Shown piece by piece: positions 35,104 to 47,336 of a stretch of 64,000 bases of DNA (positions are counted from its first letter, which is position 1; each line of letters starts with the position of its first letter). Origin of the DNA: Nectonema munidae (lineage: Eukaryota; Nematomorpha; Nectonematoida; Nectonematidae); the NCBI GenBank assembly GCA_030549495.1, contig JAUIRK010001033.1:1-64000 (forward strand), written 5' to 3'. The notes below the pieces were generated by a model. It did no database searches. It was not told the DNA's origin and was given only the letters and a program-made list of their open reading frames with translations. Made by a program: the position numbers and the translations under genes.

Positions 35104-38100
35104 AAGCAATCATACTATCATCACAAAAGAGATTAACACAAATTTTTATGAATTTAAACACGGTCAACACATGTTAATGGCATGGTTTATTTATAAAAAA
35201 GAAATTGTTGAATACGTTGAAAGCTATTTTTAATTTTTTTATAAAAAAAAACATATTATACTCTGTATATATGCACTTTTATACACGTTTTAGTAATCTT
35301 AGATTTTTTCCATATAAGCTTTTTTGGGAATACCAGCCCATATTCTCAAGTAGCATATAAAACTTAATGGATAGCTACAAATATGTCAAATTTCAATAAA
35401 TAGAAATAAATTTTCTGAGATTCATTCTGGAGAAAATATGTACGAATAATATTGCAAAAAGTAAGGTGTGCAAAATGAGATCTCAATTTTCGATTTAAAA
35501 AAGCGGGAAAATATGGCAAGTATAATATTGCCTCGAGGCCAACGTTATTTTGTAGTTAAACTTAAACAGAATGTAAAATTATAAAAGATCTTATCAAAAT
35601 AGCCTTGCAAAGCTTTAAGTAAATTTATTATATATTAATTTTTAAAGAAGTTGTCACGCGGCTTTGAGAATATTAATTAACACTAAAACCTTTCTTTTGA
35701 TTATAAATAATTAAATTGTCTCTAACACGTAAGTTGAATACAACACGCTTTCAAGAAAATATAAAAAAATTGTATCGATTCAAAGGCAAAGTCTTTTTCC
35801 TTTATACATCAGCATCGGCAATAAATTTTTAATATTTAAAACTTAATCATCACTCATTCCTCACAATTAATTTCGGCGAGAAAAAGAAGAACTTAATTGA
35901 AGCAAGCGCAATTAAAAGAATTGAAAACGTTGTTTCACTTAAAAGACAAAGAGAGGCGCCCACACTGTCAAAGACAGCGACTACAAAAGCGAAAGAACGA
36001 GTCTGGCTGCGAGATAACGCCCCTCGTCTGCAAACACCACACAAAAGAGAGATAGGGAGAGGCGGGGGATCAGAGGTTGGGGAAGAGCAGGCGTGAGAGA
36101 GGGAACTTTAAAGATTAAATGGCGCACATCTCGGTATGTAGCGAGCACGCTTTGTGTCTCGGCAAGGAGAGAGGGAGGGAGCGACTTCAAAGAAATCACG
36201 ACCACTCGAAAAAGAATGCGAGCAGTGTAGTTGACTACTTCGCAGCCTGCAGAGCGTGTGGATGTAGCGGCACTTTCTTTAAACAAATTTGCCACTTTGT
36301 TCATGATAATGATGTTTGATGCTGCGCTCCCCTTGATTATGAAAACAGTGATGAACACAAAGAAATAAGTGATGGGAGATGAAGGCAATTTCTTTTAGAA
36401 GTTGGGATACGCAATACATAATCTCTCTCAAAATTACTCTTTGAATGAGGTAAAAGCTGAAGTGCAGTTATAAAGGTAATGATAGTGATGATGCTGGTCC
36501 CTTTCTCTATCATCTACCTTTTTACTTTGTGCCAATGAGCGCTCTTTGAAGAGAATCACTGTAAAATCAATCTTACTTCATATACAATAATTCAACGCTT
36601 GTTCTTTTATAAAGAAAACCTGCTTCTTTATTACTTTTGAAAGCTTTAACATTGAAATGTCATTCAGTTCGAAAAAGGCATAACATTTTCAAATTTTAAA
36701 TCACACATCATTTTTTGATTTCCTTAAAATGAATTCCATGTCTACCATGGAATCAGTCCACTTCTTTTTTATGTTTATCTTGGCTAAAAATAAAAAACTA
36801 AAAAAAAAATGCGAATAATTGGGAAAAAATAATTTAAACAAATCATAAAAAATTTCAATTCATAAAAATAATAAAAACTAAATTGGTTATTTCGTAGCAA
36901 AAATTTAAAAAAAAACTGGGTATGAAATGTCTCGGGTACAAAATCTCTTCAACCAAAATTTACGTGTCCCCACAATCTTACTTGATATTTTTGAATAAAA
37001 CATAACCCTTTGTAGTATTATAACATTGATAACTGGAAAAGGTATCATTTTCAAATTTAGATTGCTTAATTAATAATGAAAATATTTTAGTTTCTTTTTT
37101 CAGTGTTTTCAATAATGTTAACTCACTTAATTAAAGTGTCGAATAATTAATGCAATTGAAAGTTTCATTTCCAAAAAGACAGCATGTCTATATTATATAA
37201 GCTAATTTATATTTCTTACTCACTTAACTTCTTTATGACGTTTTCATCTAAAAATGGGTTATAAAAAGAGTTAGAGTAACGAATAAAACCATTTTTTCCT
37301 CCGTCACATGAGATGTCTATCATAAAATAAAAGTGCAATCTTTTATTATGGGAACAAGATAAAATAAAATGTTAAATACATGTGTTTAGTTAGGAAAACC
37401 TTACATAGGATTTTGAATATACATTTGCTTGCCAAGACTTTTAAATCCCTTCTTTGATAAAGGATACCACACCACAAACATTCGTCCTGCTAATATCGCC
37501 ATGTGAATATCTGTCATCGCAAATTTTTCTCCTGAATATTGATCAATCTTTCCAATTGTGGGGTTAACCTTCAATAAAATGAAGTGCATTAGATTTAGAT
37601 TAGCGCCGCGAGTTACGCTGCAGGTTCAAAACACACGAAGTGAAAAACGTTTCAAAGAAAAGCATGGATGAACTAAAAGTATTTGTCAAATATTAAATGT
37701 TCATTTTATTCAATTTTCATAACCGCGATAAGACTTTATTTTTTTTCGAAAAAGAACGCGAGCAGTGTAGTTGCTCATTTTTAATTCGGTGCAACGTACA
37801 AATGGCAAAAAGTCGAAAAAAATGAATGTCCAAAACATCTAGTTACCCTGGGGAGATTTAAGAAGAACATTTTTTATTGAAAGAACTATTAAAATTTCAG
37901 TAAAAACGCGTATTCAGGAAATGGTGAAGGAAAGGGATAAAAGATTCGACGAGTGAAGGAAGAAGTTGGTAGTAAAGGTTAGGTCGTGAGATTAGATAGT
38001 TAGTTCGGTGTGTTATAAGCAAAATAGTTTGTTCGCGTCTATGAGACCAAATTTTTAGTTTATAATTTTGACTTTTATGCAACTGAAATGTTTTTTGAAA

Positions 38101-38699
38101 AAGAATGATTGAAACTCAGCTTTGGAAATAGTTGAGTTTTATTGTTCTCATGTCGGATGCGTAAAAGCAGTATAATCTTTTTCACCTGGTTTACTTGTTG
38201 CATTTTTATTTGCACTATAATTGTCATTTTCTTTTTTGAGTTAACAAAGTTTCCCCTTACATAACCGATTCGGAACTGATGAAAAAATTCACCTAAGAAT
38301 TTTTCTAGTGAAAAAAGTGCACTCCAGAATTGTTTTCACTGAGAACTTCTAGTCTTGTCAGTTCAGGTTGAACTTCCTTAATGAGATCCTCTGTCATCCA
38401 GAAAAACGATGGGCTTCAAAGTGTATAAAACAAAATCACTATCAAAATTTTTTTTATCCTTTTTTCGAGTTAACTACAATTATGCAAACTTATTCCCATA
38501 ATAATATTAAATATTAAATAAAAAATTTTAAAAAGGTTAAGAAGAACTGTTTGATATCATAATTATTGGAAGAAATGTTGAAACATGGAGGTATTACTTT
38601 AGTAAAGTTAATTTATTGTGTTAACTCATTTGATGAAATATAAAACAAAATAGATCTCAAGAAAAAAGCAACCATTCACCAGAGAATTCTTTTTTTAGA
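35104..38699. other. Intergenic DNA with a purine-rich, GC-richer island at 35.9-36.4 kb
   Basis: No gene was identified. From 35930 to 36400 the base composition changes sharply: GAGAG/GGGAG-rich, with CG dinucleotides (GAGAGATAGGGAGAGGCGGG, GGAGAGAGGGAGGGAGCGAC). This may be a promoter/5'UTR-type region. A 135-codon minus frame over it has no recognisable domain. The rest is AT-rich. 36915-36960 carries the GAAATGTCTCGGGTAC dispersed motif. Confidence 0.45.
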
Positions 38700-38775
38700 C
38701 TTTTTGTACCTATAGGTTTTTTTACTTTTCGGTACGAAATACCCGGGTTACGAAATGTCTTGAATTCGTAAAAAA
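38700..38775 (+). repeat. Dispersed 'GGTACG...GAAATG' repeat, copy B
   Basis: Contains TTTTTTTACTTTTCGGTACG, ATACCCGGGTTACGAAATGT and CTTGAATTCG, and aligns over about 70 bp with 34090-34165. Confidence 0.6.
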
Positions 38776-38936
38776 AGTTACTTCGACAAGGATCAATCGA
38801 TGATAACATTTAGAAATATTGGAGCATGTGAAGAACTTCCACCACAATGGTAACAACTGAGGAAGAATTTCAACTATATATATATACTTCACTTATTTCT
38901 TAGCTCATCATTGTTAGCTTTCACTTCTTTTTTTCT

Positions 38937-39805
38937 ATGTATATAATGTTAAAAATATGGCATGATTTTTGTAAAAAATATCCCATCCCATGGGCAAATA
39001 ATGCAGGAAGGGGCATTGATCTTGCAGATACTATTATCTACCAAGCAAAAAAAATTGGTGTTAACATCGATAAGTCCCATGGTCAAAACTATGAAGGATG
39101 CTCAACTATGGCAGAAAAAGACAATAGTCCAAACCCAGGCGACTATTTCCCAGTACACATATGTTGTATCAAAACGAATAGAGTGCAAAATATAATAGCA
39201 TTCGCATATTTTCTGATAACTTTAGTGATATCCACCTAAAGCTGGAGCAAATAGAAACAAGGACCGCACATCAACTCAGATGTGCAGCCGGATCCACAGT
39301 ATTTCTTCTTTCTCTTAAGATTTTTTGCAAAGTACTCAGCAATGCTGAAGCCAGTGACTTAGCAACTACACGCAGTCGAAATAGACAGGATGGGGGTCCA
39401 AAATCACATTGGCCTATTGATGAAAACTTTTCAAGATCACCGAGATGAGGCAGACATAGTTTTCTCAATGATATCATTCCAGACGTAAAAATATTTTCAG
39501 AAAAACTGGCCTATAATTGACTATGCATCGAATATGTGCACGCCAAGACTACTTATTCCTGCTGGGCGGAAGGCTTGCTCATTGCACAGGCACTACCTGC
39601 AACATCATGTACAGTGGAGAGATCTTTTAGTACAATGCGCAAGGTCAACAAGACCTGCTAAGATCAACAATGAGTGATGAACATCTTTCAGGCCTTTGTA
39701 TGCTCAGTTTACATCGTGATAAAGTGAAGAACCCGATAACAGAAATAATCACTGGAATTCCTGTTCCAACAATAGAAGTAGTAAAAATGAGCAAACTTGA
39801 ATAAT
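38937..39805 (+). pseudogene. ZMYM1-like hAT transposase pseudogene (C-terminal part)
   Basis: One frame (38937-39239) has DLADTIIYQAKKIGVNIDKS and GQNYEGCSTMAEK, the 'GQGYDGA..M.G' block of TTF/ZMYM1-type hAT proteins. Near 39590-39730, AHCTGTTCNIM then LRSTMSDEHLSGLCMLSLHRDKV is the C-terminal dimerisation block. The middle is deleted or unreadable and stops interrupt. A second decayed member of this superfamily is at the window's left edge on the other strand. Confidence 0.75.
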
Positions 39806-39979
39806 ACTATAATTATAGTATTAAATCGTTAATCAAAATGTAAATGGTATTGCAAATTTTCATTTTTTTAATATTTTCTAGAGAAGGGCAAATGTACCCT
39901 CCCCCTGACCCTCATGCGGACGCTCTTGTGGCATCCATATACCTTTATTCTCCTGAGGTAGTACCACCCTGTATTTCAT

Positions 39980-40450
39980 ACATTGAAGAACATCCACTCT
40001 AAAATTTGCTCTAATGAGAGGTTCTTCATATGCTACGAAATATTTTTACAGCGTAACTCTAAAAGCAGAGCAAGTTTCGGAATTTGGACATCTGGAAGGT
40101 GTGTAAAGGCTACGCTATTTCACGATGACACATTTACGCACGCGCAAAGGAACAGCAGCAGCAGTATCAGGGTGATTAGAGCGGTGTTGTCGATTCTTCT
40201 TTCCTCTTCGATGCCTCAGTGCTGCTGATTCAAAGAAGATGAATGGTGCGCAGAAGAGGAGATCAGAGGAGATGACAGAAGAGCCGCGCTCTTCTTCTCT
40301 CCCATCGAACTTCTTAGTTCGCGATAATAAATTCATAACACGACGCACACGTTTAATTCCCTTTATGTATTTTCCTCTCTTCCCCTTTTCTTTTTATCGA
40401 GCGCTTCTCACTGTGTATCCATCGAATTAAATGAATGGTAGGAAAGAAAG
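39980..40450. other. GC-richer island of unknown role
   Basis: Locally higher GC with GCAGCAGCAG, AGAGGAGATCAGAGGAGATG and CTCTTCTTCTCTCCC tracts. Short open frames occur on both strands (63-81 codons) without recognisable domains. It resembles the island at 36.0 kb in texture. Promoter or untranslated exon is possible but unproven. Confidence 0.35.
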
Positions 40451-40625
40451 AAAAAGCAAAAAAGATATAACTCATATCTGATGTATGCATCGGCTGACAC
40501 ATCCCTACTAATACTACTCTCCTCTCCATTTACCAACCATTGCTCAATGTACACTTTCTTTAGTGATTTCGCGAAATAACTGATTTCACTGAATGCCTAC
40601 TCCAAGATAAGCGTGGATGGATTAG

Positions 40626-41045
40626 CAGGGGTGGGGAAAATACGGTGGCGGGCCGCCCCTGTGATAAAATTATTTTAGCTCATTTGGATTGCCCGTTAAT
40701 TTATGGTGATTGATGAAAATTTTTTAGATATTCAATCTACACCCTTCAAATTTTTAGATCAAAAATGTCTTACTTTTTCTTTCTCCAATTTTCACAGTTG
40801 AATTCGTATTTTAAATTTTGAAGAATGAAGTTACTTTTGATTTAAATTTATTGTGTCAAGCGTATAATAAAGGTGAATGTGGTAATTTTTTTTGAAGTTT
40901 TATAAGTATAATATTTTTTATGATAACATTTTCTTACAAACGTTTAAATAAATTCAGCTTCGTTAAAAGCAGTCATGCAGTGGCATACCTAGCACATGCC
41001 CCACACGGGGTGGATGTTTATTTGGCAGCCCCCGAAAAGTAATAA
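40626..41045. mobile_element. Fragments of DNA-transposon ends
   Basis: 40626 starts CAGGGGTGGGGAAAATACGG and runs through GCGGGCCGCCCCTG, resembling hAT ends with a GGCCGC hairpin. 40978 starts CAGTGGCATACCTAGCACAT followed by CCCCACACGGGGTGG, again a transposon-end look. No matching opposite ends were found, so these are truncated copies. Confidence 0.5.
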
Positions 41046-41430
41046 TACTTCAACACTCCAAAAAAATGAATGATACAGGTTATATAGCTTTTCAAAATAA
41101 AAAGAAAACTGTTCATTATTAAAATCAGGAATGACTCTCTAGTGGAATCTACATTTTGGCCACTTTAATTCATGCAAAGCAGAGCATTTTGATTAATCTC
41201 TATTGAATTCCATAGGAAATTCGAGTTATAACGGAGTTAAAATGTTTACAAGTTAACAACAAGTAAAATTATGATTTGTAAAAGAGTTGAAAAATCTTTT
41301 ATAATCTCGTATTAGTTAACTGGCTCATTCGTTTTCTCAATTGGAGATGTTATTTTACCTTATTCAATAAAATGAGAAAGATAGAGGGAGGAAAATACGG
41401 CCTATATTGTTTGATGGAAAGCAGATTATT

Positions 41431-42087
41431 TCGGCCTCAAGACAATTCGGCCTTTAAATATACCGAGATAAATATTGTGTGAGCGCGAATTGTTTTGAGG
41501 GAGAATTGTCCCTAAACCGCATAAAATACACCATTGTACTATGCAAAAATTCGAAAACTCCCCTAGGCAAAAAGTATATCTATGAGCCATTTTATTAAAT
41601 AAAGTTAATATATTTTATATAACGTTAAAAGTTAGTATAATTATTTAAATTGTTTGTTTGTTTATTGATCAGTTACTTGGTTAGATTTGTTGGTATATAT
41701 AATTTAATTGAAAAAATAATAAAATTAATTTATTTCTAAGTAACTGACTAATTGAAGGACTATTACTAACAAAAGTGCGAGTAAAAACTTTTTCAAAAAG
41801 GAACGTGAAATTTATCTAAAATACAGGAAATCATCGCCACAACAATATGACTATTAATCGGATATAATTAGTATGTGGTTCAATTTTTACAAAAGTTTGG
41901 CATTAACGCGATTCTTATCGACGACATCCATTATCTTTTTGATTTGTAAGAGTCCTTCAGCCAGTTCAAGACTAGCAACAACTTTGGAATATTCTACATG
42001 ATTCAGGGATAAAGAGGCCTTTGAACAATTTGGCCTCAAGGCAATATTAGGCAAATTGTCTTTAAACCCTGATTGTCTTGAGGCCGA
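41431..42087. mobile_element. Candidate MITE with 16-bp inverted repeats
   Basis: TCGGCCTCAAGACAAT at 41431-41446 is exactly complemented at 42072-42087. Further GGCCTCAAGGCAATATTAGGC and GGCCTTTAAA variants lie just inside both ends. The 657 bp between lack coding capacity. Copy ends also occur at 34.7 kb. No target duplication was identified. Confidence 0.55.
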
Positions 42088-42089
42088 TT

Positions 42090-45000
42090 CCTTCTGAGCC
42101 TGAATTGAACTCCTTCCCTTTGAATAATCCATGAAACAAAATGAGAAGTCTTGTTTATTATTATTGTATCACTAGTACTGTAATAGTAAATACAAGATAT
42201 AATAAAATATCTAAGAACAACAAGATTATGTTATGGAGATCACTTTTGAATCCAAAAATGTTCTTTACTCTTTGACTTTCCTTTCAGATTAGTCTTGTGG
42301 GCGGAATTATTCGATAGCGAATTCTCTTGAATCAACTTAAAAAAGTTCAGCTTTTGCACTTAATATTTATATAAAGTTCATCCCCAAAATTTAATGCTCA
42401 AACTTACATCAATTTTCATAAACATGCACTCCTATAGATTCAATGTTAATTACAATATTGATTTTACGTTCACTTCAAAGGCTCAAAATTGCTATGCTTC
42501 ACTTCAATGACTTGCTTTATATTCTGACACATATGATTTATTGGTATTGAGTTGGAGTAAATGTCATTTCTTCTAGCTGAGAAAGGTTTTTCATTCCCAT
42601 CATCATATCATCTCCTTTGAAATTGGGGTTGCCAGATTTCTATGTAAGATTTATGGGCATTCAAATCAAGATAACGCTACCAGATTGTCAAAATTTCTTT
42701 CTCTACACAATTTATACACATGATTGTGTGCAACGATTACGAAAATGACTCACCATGACCAACTTTGATAGCGACAAAATGGAAAGATGTCCTTCATGCA
42801 TAGAGGAATACTAGTAAAGTGTACTTACATACCCAAACCAACAAGCCCACTTTGTAAAGTCAGCGTTTAGTAGCTGGCGCATCCATGCCATTCTCTTGAT
42901 TTCAGTAGGACTCAGGAGTCCACTGATTCCATATCTTTTTCTTTGTGAGATTTGATCTCCTCATTTTATTATGTAGATTCATCAATCATTCTGACACTTC
43001 TTGGAGTAAAGATAAAAGCAGAAAGTAATGACGCGATTTGTGCTGCAAACTTTGGTGATTTTAACTGAAAACATGGCCGCTGTAATATTCGTTGTTTTTC
43101 ATTTCAAAAAAATCAATAAATATGATATTGACATTTTTCTCCGAACATTCAATTGTGAATCCACTTAATTCCAGTTAATTCCACTTGAATCCTTCATTTT
43201 AATCAGGAATTTTTATCTTGATGAAGGGTTTTGTTTTTAAAGTTTTTTTTTAAAAAATGATAGTTTTTCTAGATAAAAAGTGTTTTATTTCTTTTAATTA
43301 ACATACGTGTATCTTTGAATATTTTAAAACCCATTTGCAAATGATTTTGATATACTGAGAATTGTGGATTTAGCTAAAAAGTCAACCGCTTCAATTATCT
43401 GATTTTTATTAAATATTAAAATATAGAATATTTATTTATTGAAAAAAAATTATTTGTCAAGACTGTAAAAGTTTCTCCCCTTTCTCTCCTTGTTTGTAAC
43501 TCCCAAAATTTGGCATGTACAGTAAATATCACAGTCGCCACAAAAAGATTGAAAATGGAGAAGCACTATATTTAATGGCTATGAAGATCTTTTTGTTTTG
43601 TGAACTCTTTTCAAGGAACGCTTTATACAAGTTTAATTACATTAACACCGATAATCGGAATGCTTAGTTTCACTTTGTAAGAAAATTGGCTTTGGCTTGA
43701 ATTCAAAAAGTTTCTCAAGAAGAGTTTCTATTTACTCGGTGTTCCAAATCACTCTTTTATGGACTATTTCATGGTGAATAAATACTTATAACTTGACTTC
43801 ATCTTTGCTACAGTTAATTCTGTAAAAGTGTCAATAGGCGAGCTCAGCCAATAAAACCCATTTAAATTGTTAGACGAGTTTTTGGCGTTTTCCAAATCTT
43901 TTGCAAAGAAAATAATGATTCTTTATTCTAGATAACAATAATTTCCAACCTCAAATCAAGTATCTTTCAAAACTATTTGAAAATGAAATATGGGAAAAAA
44001 ATAAAGTTGATTGATATTTATAAATTAAAGTTATTTATATTATTATTGCTAACTAAAAGATTAGTTAATAATGATCCATTTTTAAAAATTATCACTGCAG
44101 AAGATGCCAATTCAAAAAATAAAGCAAAAAATTTGAAACTAGAAAATCAATTTTTTATTCGTTTAAAAGGTACAGAAAATTTAATGTAAAAAATTCACAC
44201 ACATATTTAACATATTTATATTTTAGAAAATTGAAATTATTTTTTATAAAAAAAAATTTAATAAGTTCGAATAACTCCCATTTCATTTTATAGAAATTTA
44301 ATTTTAAAGATAAGGCAACAAAATTTAAAAAAGCTCTTAAAACATTAAATTCGCATTTTTAAAACTTTTTTATGCATAGAAAAGTGAAAATGTGTTTCTA
44401 GTAAGTTCTCACTATTCATGTGATTCCTACATAAAAATATATGGTAGAATGTTTTGAAAATTTTTTAAGTACACTTTTATTTGGCAAATGCATGGGTTCA
44501 GAGACAATTCAGCAAAATATAGCCAAATTATTGAGCAAAAGGGATTGATATGGCTAAATCAAGACTTAAAGCAGATTCGCATCTTTTCTTTTAAATGTGT
44601 CCAGCAAAATTGATCTAAAGGGCCTTTCAAGGTGATCGGTTTATTCTCCTCTTTTCTTCTTGAGTATACGCATTTTACTCTTACTTGCTTGAAGGAATCA
44701 TGCTAGAGTTAAAGGACTAGATTGCTTTAGATAAAAAAACTAAAACACTCCTCTCTCTATATTTTAAAACATTGGAAGAAGTAAAGATATTTGAATTCAA
44801 AAGCGTATGAACGGTGCTCGATTAAAACATCCAAAAATACATGGAAGTTTAGCAAAAAAATAAGCAGAAAACTTTTCCAAAATGTTTATAGATTAGATAC
44901 ACAAACTAAGTTTATAATCCGAATTTAAAATTACAACGTTTAGATCACATGAAGAACAATCACCTAAAAAAACTCTTAAAAGGATGTTTTAAATAAAAGG

Positions 45001-46870
45001 AATTTTTTGTTAACATAATTTTGTTGTTCAATTCAGTTTTGTTTAGATACTCGTGTTAATTGGGTGCCTGATCAACAGGTCCGAAATCAAAACATCTGAA
45101 AATCAAAAAATAATTTTTAAAATTTTTTCTAGCTATCTGATGTCGTTTCCAAATATAATAATATACTAATCAGAGCTAAGGAAAAGAACTCTACCTTAAT
45201 AGATTTTTTAATAATTTTTTTTTTGTTTTACTAATTAAAAAAATTAAACGCATGTAACTTAAAGGAACAAAAATAAAACGCAACTTTATGGTTAAATAAC
45301 TTTTAAACTCTTTAAAACAAAAAGGTCTTAAAGTAAGTGATCAGATCAAATATATTAAGATGGATTAATAGGGTAGTTCATTCAAATTTGGATTCATTTT
45401 TTCAAATGATACTCACATCGATTTCCAGTCAAAATACCCAAAAACTAAAATCCCCACTTCCAAAATCCGGAAAACTAAAACCCAACTTCCAAAATTCCTG
45501 AAAATCAAAATCCTAAGTACCAATATTGCCGAAAACTAAAGTTTTCAAAAATTAGTTTTCATATTTCAGATCAACCAGTTTAAGTTTTTAAGTACAGGTT
45601 TTCTTTACTATGAAAAAGTTAGTTAAGATTTGTTAGTAAAATAAGTAGGGCATTGATAGGCTAATAAAAATGAATTCATAAATTCATATACTACAAAAAA
45701 AATAAACTTTATATGTATATATATATTTGTTAACATAATTGAATATAAAATTTACAAATTTATTTTTGATTTTAGTACGTTTTGGCCAAGAACCATAATT
45801 GAAATATAGAAAATATTTGTAGTTGTTACGGAAATTATTTGTTGACAAAAAATTTTGTTTTTGTATCTAGTTAAGTAAAAATAAATTAAATGTGGTACAA
45901 TTATTTTTTTAACTTTTCATGTCATTTCCTCAGACCTGTAAAAGTTAGCGAAGGAGGGCCAAATGTTTTCACAAAAATTATTTATTTAAAAAATTTAGAC
46001 AAAAATTTATAAAAAGTTTTTTACAACCAACCACCCTTTTAAGAAACATTTGGGATCAAATGATGAACAATCCCATCTAATATACCATATGAAGAAGGTT
46101 CACCGCCCAAAAGTTCATAAGAATTTCGATATTCTGAGGCGTATAAAAATTAGAATGAAAGGAAATGCTAATTATTTGAAATGGGAGTATGGAAAGAGAT
46201 TATATTCAAATATTTAAAAAAACTAAAAAAACAAAAGATTAGCATTTGATCTGAGAAGAGGAATAAAATCAAAACAGTTTATTGACACGATGATGATTAG
46301 TTAAAAATAAGATCAAAATTTACTTAACTGCAATAAAGATGAAGAAATTTGACTCTAAGAAGTTTAAAGATGGAAGAATTAGTTTGAAGATGGGAGTGAT
46401 TATAGGAGACTTTAAGGCGTATGCCTGATTTGGAGGGTACACAATGTTTTTTCCATCAAAAAATAAATTACCACTTGGCACAAAAACATAAACTATTTTT
46501 TAGTCGAAGCAAAAAACGAATGCACAAATGGAACCACATACACACGCGAGCAATACAGAAATAGAGGCATCCTTGTTTTCTCACAAAAAAATTGACAATA
46601 AATTCAAAAGGCCTCAACACAACACACACACTCACAACATATATATGTATAGAATATAGATAGATGATACAAACACTAACTACAATATTATATGTTAGAA
46701 AAATTAGTATACTCTAGGAGCAAGCACATATCCAGGAAGTGGTGATCACGCGCAAAAAAAAGTAACGCACAAAATCAATAGTTCAGTGTATGAGTCGAAT
46801 CAATAAATAAAGAGTGTAAATTTAGTTTTTATTTTATACGTGATTGTGAGATGTGTGAGCGCACCAGTGT
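42090..46870. other. Long intergenic AT-rich stretch without recognised genes
   Basis: Two repeats stand out. 43150-43250 carries GAATCCACTTAATTCCAGTT and GAATCCTTCATTTTAATCAGG, also found inverted at 33.13-33.20 kb. 45425-45545 is a degenerate tandem array (AAAACTAAAATCCCCACTTCC type). A short CA/ACAC-rich 46610-46640 precedes the NPRL3 3' flank. No exon was recognised on either strand. Confidence 0.5.
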
Positions 46871-47336
46871 GCACGATTAACTACATATACTACACTCATG
46901 CTGCAAATTTGTGATGTCTCTTAGAAAAAGAAAAAGACAACATGGATGATGTTTACACGCAGATAGGAAGGCATGTAGCGTGTGCGTAAGACAAAAGATT
47001 CCTCTCCTCAGGATGAGTGGGAGGATGGTGGTTGAATGAAAAATGGAGATTAGAAAGCCGCACACTAAAGTTATCCTTCCTTTCAAGGTCTTTGTGAAGT
47101 GCACGCGTGCAAGTAGTAGTACCAAGTCCACTTCTCTCCTCGAAGCAAAGATGGATAATTATTATATTATTAAAAAAGATATTCTCAATACAAGTATGTG
47201 TAGTATTGTAGTCAATATGTGTAATCAGCCATTTCGTGTAATGACTGAATTGCAGTTTAGTCAATTCGCAAAATCACTGATCACATGGATTGAATGAACT
47301 ACGTATATATCTGTAGGAGAAAGTGTATAAGATGCA

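Noticed and set aside
35981-36388. A 135-codon minus-strand frame over the 36 kb island
   Set aside because: No recognisable domain or splice support. Purine-rich DNA leaves long open frames by composition alone.
41887-42132. An 81-codon minus-strand frame
   Set aside because: It overlaps the right end of the candidate MITE, and its Ser/Gln-rich part is translated inverted repeat.
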